Assembly (NCBI GenBank): GCA_019323195.1
Contig: JAHWHQ010000065.1
Span: 1 to 21,089, forward strand
Length of the DNA: 21,089 nt
Reading direction: 5' to 3'
Source of the DNA: Candidatus Woesearchaeota archaeon
GTDB lineage: Archaea > Nanobdellota > Nanobdellia > Woesearchaeales > JACPBV01
A program made the position numbers and the translations under genes. Positions 1 to 5,493 of the stretch are shown piece by piece. Within the stretch, counting starts at the first letter, position 1, and each line of letters opens with the position of its first letter. The notes below the pieces were generated by a model. That model searched no databases and was not told the origin of the DNA. It saw only the letters and a list, made by a program, of their open reading frames with translations.

Positions 1-259
1 CACCCCTATGGACTATTGCTCACTTAGTTCGCAATAGCCCTACGCAATGTACTGTAGGAGTAATAATTGCGAAAACATTATTGATTGGATTTAAAGAAAA
101 ATGGGCCCGCGGAGATTCCCACGTAAGGGCTTCGCCCGATACACCCCTATGGACTATTGCTCACTTAGTTCGCAATAGCCCTACGCAATGTACTGTAGGA
201 GTAATAATTGCGAAAACATTATTGATTGGATTTAAAGAAAAATGGGCCCGCGGAGATTC
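1..259. repeat. Imperfect tandem duplication containing a tRNA 3' end
   Basis: Bases 1-118 and 142-259 are identical (period 141) and are separated by 23 unrelated bases (119-141). Each copy ends with the last bases of the tRNA gene read on the minus strand: the 3' strand of the T stem, the 3' acceptor strand and the discriminator base. Copy two continues into the intact tRNA, while copy one breaks off at 118/119. About 100 bases of tRNA downstream flank are duplicated too, which is more than a usual integrase att site. Each unit can form two competing hairpins (13-19 with 31-37, or 28-35 with 66-73) around a small stem 39-43/54-58. The first copy starts at the window edge, so more copies may lie outside. 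Confidence 0.9.
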
Positions 260-272
260 GAACTCCGGACCT

Positions 273-291
273 TTATCGGGGTAGATACCCT
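273..291 (-). other. tRNA-Lys intron 2 (position 43/44, 19 nt)
   Basis: On the minus strand ATCG pairs with CGAT, followed on the 5' side by a three-base bulge TGA, then a stem GGGTA/TACCC, with a three-base run AAA after CGAT on the 3' side. This is a bulge-helix-bulge with a four-base-pair central helix. Cutting each bulge after its second base joins TCGTG directly to AGGTC, exactly the expected stem and variable loop. The outer stem is only GAC/GTC with one unpaired G, so it is a relaxed motif. Confidence 0.6.
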
Positions 292-297
292 CACGAT

Positions 298-328
298 GTC
301 TCAGTTTGACTTATCAGTTTCGCATTAT
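298..328 (-). other. tRNA-Lys intron 1 (anticodon loop, 31 nt)
   Basis: This insertion lies in the anticodon loop at the canonical archaeal position 37/38, shiftable by one base because both junction bases are A. Removing it restores a seven-base loop closed by CACGA/TCGTG. The bulge-helix-bulge at these junctions is weak by eye: the central helix would rely on U-G pairs with the U-run of the anticodon. The exact boundaries are therefore uncertain. Confidence 0.7.
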
Positions 329-391
329 TAAAAATCGTGCGCTCGAGCCAGACTGAGCTACGGGCCCTTTACCTTACCGAAATAAGAGTCC

Positions 392-406
392 ATTTATAAA
401 TATTTT
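392..406 (-). promoter_or_regulatory. TATA box of the tRNA-Lys gene
   Basis: On the minus strand an AATATTTATAAATG stretch lies about 25-35 bases upstream of the tRNA 5' end (367), where an archaeal TATA box should be. Transcription would start at or a few bases before the mature 5' end. Confidence 0.6.
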
Positions 407-437
407 GTAATGTGAAAAATTAAGGGAAGAAATACTG

Positions 438-1340
438 TCAAGAAACGTCCATCATCCTCTGCAGGGCGTTTCTTGCCTTGTCCATAATATCCTTATCCAG
501 CTCAACCTTATTGGTCTCATCCAGCAAACAATCATAGACCTTTTGCAGGGTTATATTCTTCATCTCTCTGCATATGCCTCCTACAGCATAAAAATCCTTG
601 GAAGGTATCTCCCTTTTCAGCATTTTTGCCATGCCGCATTCTGTTACTGCTATGAACTCCTTTGCATCGCTCTGTTTGGCGTATTTAATCATCTGTGAGG
701 TAGAGCATACAGCATCTGCTTCCTTAATGACATCCATACCACATTCAGGATGAACCATTACCTTTGCATCAGGATGGTCCTCTTTTGCCTTTTTCACGTC
801 TTCTGCCAGAATCCCGTTATGGACATAGCAATAACCTGCAAGGGAAATTATCTTTTTGTCAGTCTTTGTCTGGACATAGGCAGCCAGGTTCTTATCAGGG
901 GTGAAGATGATCTCATTTTCGTTAAGGGAATTTACAACCTTAACTGCATTTGCAGAGGTGCAGCAGATGCCAGAAACTGCCTTTGCTTCTGCAGTGGAAT
1001 TGACATAACTGACAACAGCTGCATCCGGATGTTTCTTTTTAGCCTCTAAAATATCATCGGAAGAGGCCATGTGGGCCATAGGGCACTGGGATGATTTCTC
1101 GGGATGCAGAACAAGCTTATCAGGGTTAAGTATCCTGGCAGACTCTGCCATAAAGTCCACACCGCAGAAAACAATGATCTTAGCGTCTGTCTTAGAGGCC
1201 TGCCTGCAGAGCTCCAGCGAATCTCCAAGAAAATCTGCTACCTCATAGATCTCAGGCCTCTGGTAATTATGAACAAGTATTACAGCCTTTTTCTCTTTCT
1301 TTAGCTTGTTTATCTTTTCTATCAGCTCTTTATGTTCCAT
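438..1340 (-). CDS. nadA: Quinolinate synthase A
   Basis: The 300-residue protein is the normal length for the short archaeal/thermophile form of NadA. NadA condenses iminoaspartate with dihydroxyacetone phosphate to quinolinate, the first committed intermediate of NAD synthesis, using a [4Fe-4S] cluster in the cytoplasm. Visible family signatures are VHNYQ (23-27), SSQCPMA with C86, GYCYVH with C171, the substrate-site HPECG (197-201) and GGICREM with C257. C86, C171 and C257 match the spacing of the three cluster ligands in homologues. The start is supported by a TATA box 23-30 bases upstream, so the mRNA is probably leaderless. The iminoaspartate-producing enzyme (NadB or aspartate dehydrogenase) and NadC are not in the window, and the gene stands alone. 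Confidence 0.96.
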   Translation of the reverse strand: MEHKELIEKINKLKKEKKAVILVHNYQRPEIYEVADFLGDSLELCRQASKTDAKIIVFCGVDFMAESARILNPDKLVLHPEKSSQCPMAHMASSDDILEAKKKHPDAAVVSYVNSTAEAKAVSGICCTSANAVKVVNSLNENEIIFTPDKNLAAYVQTKTDKKIISLAGYCYVHNGILAEDVKKAKEDHPDAKVMVHPECGMDVIKEADAVCSTSQMIKYAKQSDAKEFIAVTECGMAKMLKREIPSKDFYAVGGICREMKNITLQKVYDCLLDETNKVELDKDIMDKARNALQRMMDVS

Positions 1341-1362
1341 GGCTGTCAGGACTATAAGTCAG

Positions 1363-1370
1363 TATAAAAA
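1363..1370 (-). promoter_or_regulatory. TATA box of nadA
   Basis: CTTTTTATAC on the minus strand is centred about 26 bases upstream of the nadA ATG, consistent with a leaderless transcript. Confidence 0.55.
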
Positions 1371-1428
1371 GTTTTGGTTTTATCTTCCCTTATTAAGGAT
1401 TAAACTATTTTTCAAGAAAAACCTTAGA

Positions 1429-1815
1429 TTAAGGCTTCTTATAGTCTTTTCTAATATTATCCAATTGAGCTATAATATCCTCGATATATCTATCCCTTGA
1501 ACCCCAAAGGGTAGAAAAATCAGGTGAATTGCCTAACTCTTCTCTCAGCTTTTCCCTATTTTCTTTAGATTTAATATTTATAGGGTTCACCAGAAATAAT
1601 TCCTTATCCGTTATAGGTGTGAAATTAACGGTGCTACTACGCCCCTCATAAATATCCCTTATCTTATAGTCAAGTGTACTATCATTAACTGTTAATAACC
1701 CATATATAATACCAATATTCCAAGATATTCTCTCTTTCGGATGGCTTCGTCCATTACCCGCAACCCTCAAAACAGTTTTTCCTTTATTTTCTCTAGGATT
1801 ATCTGAAGGTATCAT
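1429..1815 (-). CDS. Hypothetical protein, 128 residues
   Basis: I do not recognise this family. It is predicted soluble, with no signal peptide or membrane segment. The N-terminal half is mixed alpha/beta-like, with a SWNIGIIYGLL hydrophobic stretch (31-41). The C-terminal third (about 82-128) is charged and likely helical, ending in lysines. There is no Shine-Dalgarno. A TATA-like TTTTTAAAA lies about 25-33 bases upstream, so a leaderless start at 1815 is plausible. The base composition is more AT-rich than nadA, which could mean recent acquisition or weak constraint. It is transcribed divergently from the NurA gene. Confidence 0.6.
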   Translation of the reverse strand: MIPSDNPRENKGKTVLRVAGNGRSHPKERISWNIGIIYGLLTVNDSTLDYKIRDIYEGRSSTVNFTPITDKELFLVNPINIKSKENREKLREELGNSPDFSTLWGSRDRYIEDIIAQLDNIRKDYKKP

Positions 1816-1837
1816 TTTAATTCAGGGTAATGAGGCT

Positions 1838-1875
1838 GTTTTTAAAAACCTTTTCGAAAAACATTAAAAATAATG
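1838..1875. promoter_or_regulatory. Divergent promoter region (unknown gene / NurA gene)
   Basis: Two TATA-like elements face away from each other. TTTTTAAAAACC near 1838-1850 serves the minus-strand gene starting at 1815, and ATTAAAAATA near 1863-1872 serves the plus-strand gene starting at 1894. Both spacings (about 25 bases to the ATG) fit leaderless transcripts. Confidence 0.45.
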
Positions 1876-1893
1876 CCGGATTAGCCCTGTTCT

Positions 1894-2925
1894 ATGGAAA
1901 AGGAGATAGTCAAGGATATAATATGCGCTTTAGATAATAACCTGAAAGAGAAAGGGGAATATGTGCAGTTCAATGACCCGTCATATAAACCTATAAAGAT
2001 AAATAAAGATTATTTTCATGAGATAAAGGGTTCTGGTTGCAAAGGGAAAACAGCTTTCATTGACGGAGGGAATGCTGAGATACTGAAGGCATCTAACTTT
2101 TCGCTGCAGTTTATAAGAATATACTGCTCGATATATGAGAATAACAGGAAGATAAAATCACGAAAAAAGGAGTTCTATATCCTGATCAATGCTGCGAGCA
2201 AGGAAGAAAGCATAACTTACAGGACACAATTTTTTGGATTAGATAAGGAAAGTATAAGCTTTGACTCGTTTGATGAGACAATAAGGCAGGGTAAACACAG
2301 AATCACTATCAGCAGCATAGGGAATGCAATAAGGCGGTTTGCTGAACTGGAGATGGCAAAGGATGTAATCGATGAGCTTGACAATAAGGATATTATCGTC
2401 TTAGACGGGGATCTAAAGGCGTCTGTCACTAATGAGATAGTTTATCTTGAAGAGCTGTATAGAAAATCCATTGAAAAAGGGGTTATTACCTGCGCAATAT
2501 CCAAAACATCGCAGCTATTCACAGAAAAAGGGAATGCGCTTATGCCTGTGCTGGATGAAGATGCGCCGGAGAGTGAATGGTATTATTATCCATTGGTCGA
2601 GGTTAACAGCGAGAACCATAAAGCGAGAATCTATATCGTAAAGCTGCACAGGAATTCCAGATATACATTTAAACTAGAGGTGTTTAAGGGGGTTGGATTT
2701 AACGAAGAGGAGATATTTTCTTTGCTGAAGGGGAATTCAATGGATGCTGTTTTTCTTGGCTATCCTTATGGCTTAATCGAGGCTGATAAGATGGCAAGGG
2801 TCAGCAATAGGGAAAATGAATACATGAAAACAGTATTTTTGGCGAAACTAGGGAAAAATAATGAGAAGATTGCACAGTACCTGAACACATTAAATGCTCA
2901 TAATATCCTGGATAGTATAGGGTGA
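1894..2925 (+). CDS. nurA: NurA-domain nuclease
   Basis: This 343-residue protein resembles archaeal NurA, a Mn-dependent 5'-3' exo/endonuclease that works with the HerA translocase and Mre11-Rad50 to resect DNA ends. Family features are the AFIDGGN motif with D57 near the N-terminus, the second metal-site strand IIVLDGDL with D171, the KTS triplet (204-206), and the C-terminal LGYPYGLIEADKMARVSN region (288-305). The start is the first ATG about 25 bases after a TATA-like box. In most archaea nurA sits beside herA, mre11 and rad50; none of them is nearby here. It is followed at 2951 by a foldback element. Confidence 0.85.
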   Translation: MEKEIVKDIICALDNNLKEKGEYVQFNDPSYKPIKINKDYFHEIKGSGCKGKTAFIDGGNAEILKASNFSLQFIRIYCSIYENNRKIKSRKKEFYILINAASKEESITYRTQFFGLDKESISFDSFDETIRQGKHRITISSIGNAIRRFAELEMAKDVIDELDNKDIIVLDGDLKASVTNEIVYLEELYRKSIEKGVITCAISKTSQLFTEKGNALMPVLDEDAPESEWYYYPLVEVNSENHKARIYIVKLHRNSRYTFKLEVFKGVGFNEEEIFSLLKGNSMDAVFLGYPYGLIEADKMARVSNRENEYMKTVFLAKLGKNNEKIAQYLNTLNAHNILDSIG

Positions 2926-2950
2926 ATCAATATTTACCTCTAAAGTAAAG

Positions 2951-3080
2951 TCTCAAAGTATACATTTCAGTGGTAAGTACTGTAATAGCACAGTTGCACA
3001 CTGTATTCCGCATGCGGCATGCAGGGTGCCACTGTGCTATACCTGATATACTCTCTGAGTTTTATACTGACTGTATACTT
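2951..3080. repeat. Long imperfect foldback element
   Basis: The core is ATAGCACAGT (2985-2994) pairing with ACTGTGCTAT (3031-3040), continuing inward with GCAC/GTGC, CTG/CAG and a tip around 3008-3017, with isolated mismatches. Outside it, AAGTATACA (2956-2964) is the exact inverse of TGTATACTT (3072-3080), and AGTATA (2957-2962) can alternatively pair with TATACT (3047-3052). It fills the gap between the NurA gene and the promoter of the next gene. It could be a transcript-end structure, a miniature transposable element or a small structured RNA. It does not share the 31-base tip of the elements near ilvD. Confidence 0.75.
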
Positions 3081-3106
3081 AACAGCTTGGCTTAAGATTA
3101 CCATAA

Positions 3107-3119
3107 GGTTTATATACTA
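3107..3119 (+). promoter_or_regulatory. TATA box of the small membrane protein gene
   Basis: GGTTTATATACTA is a strong archaeal TATA box. Transcription starting about 25 bases later, near 3138, gives a leader of roughly 33 bases that includes the GAGGTGA ribosome site at 3159-3165. This decides the start at 3171 over ATGs at 3132 and 3141. Confidence 0.65.
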
Positions 3120-3170
3120 AACGTACTAAGGATGTGCTATATGGCAGTAAAGAAAAAAGAGGTGAGAATC

Positions 3171-3521
3171 ATGGATAAAAGGATAGGTAATTACTCTTTT
3201 ATAATCGGGGTAATTATAGCGGTAGTTCTTGGGATTATTTCCCTTGGGTCGATAACGTCCTGGCTGGCGTCAGTTATGGTGATAATGGGGCTGATTGTAG
3301 GATTTATGAATGTTACAGGAAAGGAAACAAAGGAGTTCCTGCTGGTAGCAGCCGTGCTGATAATTGCCTCGAGCATGGGAGGGGCAAGCGTTGCGCTTAG
3401 CGGAGTGCAATACATAGGGGAATACCTTAACGGCATCTTTGTACAGGTCCTGGCTTTTGTCGTTCCTGCAACAGTAGTCGTTGCCTTAAAGGACGTATGG
3501 AGAATCGGCGAGAAAGGATAA
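3171..3521 (+). CDS. Small four-helix membrane protein
   Basis: The 116-residue protein has four hydrophobic segments (about 8-26, 31-48, 54-74 and 86-106), short loops and no recognisable catalytic motif. Small residues (G, A, S) are frequent in segment three, which suggests tight helix packing. The start at 3171 is chosen because GAGGTGA ends five bases upstream; upstream in-frame ATGs at 3132 and 3141 have no ribosome site. I do not recognise the family. Membrane proteins of this size and topology are common in small archaeal genomes and mostly uncharacterised. Confidence 0.75.
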   Translation: MDKRIGNYSFIIGVIIAVVLGIISLGSITSWLASVMVIMGLIVGFMNVTGKETKEFLLVAAVLIIASSMGGASVALSGVQYIGEYLNGIFVQVLAFVVPATVVVALKDVWRIGEKG

Positions 3522-3523
3522 GG

Positions 3524-3549
3524 GATTATTTTTTCTCTCTTTTTTTTCA
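3524..3549 (+). terminator. Oligo-T transcription terminator
   Basis: Directly after the stop codon there are two T-runs (in ATTTTTTC and CTTTTTTTTC), the usual archaeal intrinsic termination signal. It precedes the TATA box of the next gene. Confidence 0.6.
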
Positions 3550-3554
3550 GAAAG

Positions 3555-3565
3555 TTATATATATT
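3555..3565 (+). promoter_or_regulatory. TATA box of the PfkB-family kinase gene
   Basis: TTATATATATT is centred about 27 bases before the ATG at 3587 with no ribosome site between, so the transcript is probably leaderless. Confidence 0.6.
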
Positions 3566-3586
3566 AGGTAATCTAAGTGCTGGAAC

Positions 3587-4576
3587 ATGTATGACATAAT
3601 AACTGCAGGATCATCCACAGTGGATGTCTTTGCCAGCACTAAGACGTCAGAGCTTATAAGGATAATGGACAGCAAAGGTGAAAGAGACTTATTAGCATAT
3701 CCGACAGGCTCTAAGATACTGATAGAACAACTGGAGTTCACAACAGGCGGGGGAGCCACAAATACGGCAGTTGCTCTGGCAAGGCTGGGGCATAAGGTGG
3801 CCTGCATATCCAAGACAGGCTGCGGGTCAAATGCAGAGAAGGTCAAAAGGCACCTTAAAAGGGAAAAGATAGACACTTCCCTGATGGTGTGCGACAGAAA
3901 AGGAAGGACAGGATACTCAATAATCCTGGACAGCCTGAACCATGACAGGACAATACTGGCATTCAAGGGCTCTAATAATGATTTAAGGTTTAGGGAGCTT
4001 AACCTGAAAAAGCTTAACACACGATGGTTCTATTTCTCAACAATGATGGGTGAATCTTTTAAAATGTTGGTCAAATTGGCCAAGTTTGCAGAAAAGAAAG
4101 GGATAAAGATAGCGTTTAACTGCAGCCAATACCTGGCAGAGAAAGGTATAAGATATTCAGAAGAGATACTAAAAAGGACAGACATCTTCGTACTAAACAG
4201 GGAAGAGGCAGCACTCATAACAAAAAAGGATAATATGGATGATATGCTGAAAGAGCTGCAGAAGATGGCTAAGACAGTCATCATAACAGAAGGGAATAAA
4301 GAGACAAATGCCTATGACGGAAAATATATATATACCTTAAAGCCAAATAATATTAAGGTTGTTGAAACTACAGGGGCAGGGGATGCGTTTGCATGCACAT
4401 TCATGTCAGGGATGATGAAAAAGAATGACATAGAGTTTGCGCTGAGGCTTGCAAATGCAAACGCAGAGTCTGTCATACAGTATCATGGGGCAAAGAATAA
4501 GCTGCTAACATACAAAGAGGCGTTAAAGGCGATGAAAAAAAGGCATTCAAGGGTTATAAAGAGGGCTTTGAGATAA
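3587..4576 (+). CDS. PfkB-family carbohydrate kinase
   Basis: The 329-residue protein has the ribokinase/PfkB fold: the N-terminal sugar-binding signature GGGATNTAVALARLG (54-68) and the C-terminal ATP/anion-hole signature ETTGAGDAFACTF (260-272), whose D266 is the catalytic base. VVITEG-like strand residues (231-236) and NREEA (204-208) are also typical. It phosphorylates a sugar or nucleoside in the cytoplasm. The substrate cannot be told from the sequence; ribokinase, ADP-dependent sugar kinase-like, fructokinase or nucleoside kinase are all possible. The C-terminus is basic (KKRHSRVIKRALR). The gene is monocistronic and precedes the histone promoter. Confidence 0.9.
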   Translation: MYDIITAGSSTVDVFASTKTSELIRIMDSKGERDLLAYPTGSKILIEQLEFTTGGGATNTAVALARLGHKVACISKTGCGSNAEKVKRHLKREKIDTSLMVCDRKGRTGYSIILDSLNHDRTILAFKGSNNDLRFRELNLKKLNTRWFYFSTMMGESFKMLVKLAKFAEKKGIKIAFNCSQYLAEKGIRYSEEILKRTDIFVLNREEAALITKKDNMDDMLKELQKMAKTVIITEGNKETNAYDGKYIYTLKPNNIKVVETTGAGDAFACTFMSGMMKKNDIEFALRLANANAESVIQYHGAKNKLLTYKEALKAMKKRHSRVIKRALR

Positions 4577-4601
4577 AGGTTTTGCAGAAAAAATCAGTAA
4601 C

Positions 4602-4629
4602 ATTTATATATCCACAGGATTTCCGGAAA
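4602..4629 (+). promoter_or_regulatory. Histone operon promoter with palindrome
   Basis: The TATA box ATTTATATATCC (4602-4613) is followed by a ten-base palindrome TTTCCGGAAA (4620-4629) at the expected transcription start. A repressor bound there would block initiation. The leader would be about 45 bases and carries the AGGTGA ribosome site (4663-4668). Confidence 0.5.
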
Positions 4630-4673
4630 ATATAGAAAATATATCTTCAAATAAGAAAGAACAGGTGATTTTT

Positions 4674-4889
4674 ATGTCAGATAAGCTTTTGCCTTTGGCT
4701 TCCATGGAAAAAATCATAAAGAAAGTAGGGGGATCTGATGTCAGGGTTTCTGATAAAGCAAAAACTGCCTTAAAGACAGTCATAGAGGAAAAAGCAGAAG
4801 AGATTGCAGAACGGGCATGGCGGCTAGCAACACATGCAGGAAGAAAGACAGTGAAAGAAGGGGACATAAAGCTGGCAGTTAAGCAATAA
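4674..4889 (+). CDS. Archaeal histone
   Basis: This 71-residue single histone fold has the HMf family pattern: a short N-terminal helix, the RVSDKAK loop start (about 24-30), a long central helix, then HAGRKTVKEGDIKLAVK (about 54-70). The R and T of RVSDKA and GRKT are the DNA-contacting residues of loops one and two. It packages chromosomal DNA as dimers and longer filaments. ATG at 4674 is chosen because AGGTGA lies five bases upstream; the GTG at 4665 is inside that site. It starts an operon with aIF5A (11-base gap) and L40e. Confidence 0.95.
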   Translation: MSDKLLPLASMEKIIKKVGGSDVRVSDKAKTALKTVIEEKAEEIAERAWRLATHAGRKTVKEGDIKLAVKQ

Positions 4890-4900
4890 TAGGGTATAAA

Positions 4901-5290
4901 ATGACAACAAAACCAGTAAGCGTAGGAACATTAAAAAAGGGGAATTATGTAGTTATAGACGGTGCAGCATGCACAGTGTCAGACACGCAGGTTTCCAGGC
5001 CTGGAAAGCACGGGCATGCAAAGGTAAGGCTGACAGCAGTAGGCATTGTGGACGCAAAAAAAAGGGTAATAGTCCTTCCAGGGCATGATAATATAGAAGC
5101 TCCGATAATAGAAAAAAAGACGGCACAGGTATTGTCCATAGCAGGGGATACTGCAAATGTCATGGACAGCGAGACGTTTGAAACCTTTGACATGAAAATA
5201 CCTGAGGAACTGAAAGGCAGCGTAGCAGAAGGTGCTAATGTGATATACTGGATAATACTAAATGACAAGGTAATGAAGCAGGTTCAGTAA
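4901..5290 (+). CDS. Translation initiation factor aIF5A
   Basis: The 129-residue protein is the archaeal/eukaryal IF5A, which binds the ribosome E site and relieves stalling at difficult peptide bonds. The hypusine loop SRPGKHGHAK (32-41) is intact, with K36 as the modified lysine. Residues 1-70 form the SH3-like domain and 71-129 the OB domain. Length and motif are canonical. Modification needs deoxyhypusine synthase and spermidine; the synthase is not in the window, although a ureohydrolase that might supply putrescine is at 17517. The gene lies 11 bases after the histone and 2 bases before L40e. Confidence 0.97.
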   Translation: MTTKPVSVGTLKKGNYVVIDGAACTVSDTQVSRPGKHGHAKVRLTAVGIVDAKKRVIVLPGHDNIEAPIIEKKTAQVLSIAGDTANVMDSETFETFDMKIPEELKGSVAEGANVIYWIILNDKVMKQVQ

Positions 5291-5292
5291 AA

Positions 5293-5454
5293 ATGGTAAA
5301 GTTTCCAGAAGCAGAAGAAAGAAAGTTCAGGAATGTTTTTGTCTGTAAAAACTGCAAGCAGAAGCTAAGGGCGCCTAACCTGAAGATTATTGCAGGGAAG
5401 GTAACATGCAAGAAATGCGGAAGCCATGCGTTCAGGCCGGTAAGGAAGAAATAA
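5293..5454 (+). CDS. Ribosomal protein L40e
   Basis: This 53-residue protein starts MVKFPEAEERKF, the N-terminal signature of archaeal L40e, and has a zinc ribbon built from C18-x2-C21 and C39-x2-C42. The basic ends (RPVRKK) suit rRNA binding in the large subunit. The ATG lies 2 bases after the aIF5A stop, so the two are translationally linked. It is last in the histone/aIF5A/L40e operon. S27e-type zinc ribbons look similar, but the FPEAE start favours L40e. Confidence 0.85.
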   Translation: MVKFPEAEERKFRNVFVCKNCKQKLRAPNLKIIAGKVTCKKCGSHAFRPVRKK

Positions 5455-5461
5455 CAACATT

Positions 5462-5479
5462 TAAAAATAATTATTTTTA
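5462..5479. promoter_or_regulatory. 18-bp AT palindrome, probable TATA box of the M50 protease gene
   Basis: TAAAAATAATTATTTTTA is a perfect palindrome just after the L40e stop. It sits 15-32 bases before the ATG at 5494, so it can act as the TATA region of that gene, and its T-run may also help end the L40e transcript. Confidence 0.45.
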
Positions 5480-5493
5480 TTTCTTTAGACAAA

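Larger units (their letters stand above)
243..367 (-). tRNA. tRNA-Lys (UUU) with two apparent introns
   Basis: Read on the minus strand, the acceptor GGGCCCG (367-361) pairs with CGGGCCC (250-244), and the discriminator A is at 243. The D stem is GCTC/GAGC, the anticodon stem CACGA/TCGTG, and the T arm CGGAG-TTCGAAT-CTCCG. The anticodon loop becomes TTTTTAA, giving anticodon UUU, after removal of 31 bases at about 298-328. A further 19 bases (about 273-291) must go to leave a normal five-base variable loop AGGTC. The mature length would be 75 bases. No CCA is encoded, and a T-run follows the 3' end. The GGGCCCGTAGCTCAG start is typical of archaeal tRNA-Lys. The identity relies on the inferred splice sites. 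A class II tRNA with a long variable arm was considered, but the D arm and the GGTC before the T stem look class I. Confidence 0.85.

Noticed and set aside
1..259. CRISPR-like array
   Set aside because: Only two copies, each 118 bases, with one 23-base gap, and the repeat includes part of a tRNA. No cas genes are present.
81..284. A 67-codon open frame across the repeat
   Set aside because: It only reads through the duplicated sequence and the antisense of the tRNA. The protein repeats itself and has no promoter or ribosome site.
243..367. Class II tRNA (Leu or Ser) with a long variable arm
   Set aside because: The D arm, the acceptor GGGCCCG and the AGGTC before the T stem are class I, and the extra 19 bases fit an intron better.
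750..1049. Plus-strand frames within nadA
   Set aside because: They are antisense to a well-conserved gene and have no family-like features.
4665..4673. GTG start for the histone at 4665
   Set aside because: The GTG is part of the AGGTGA ribosome site. ATG at 4674 gives the normal histone N-terminus.
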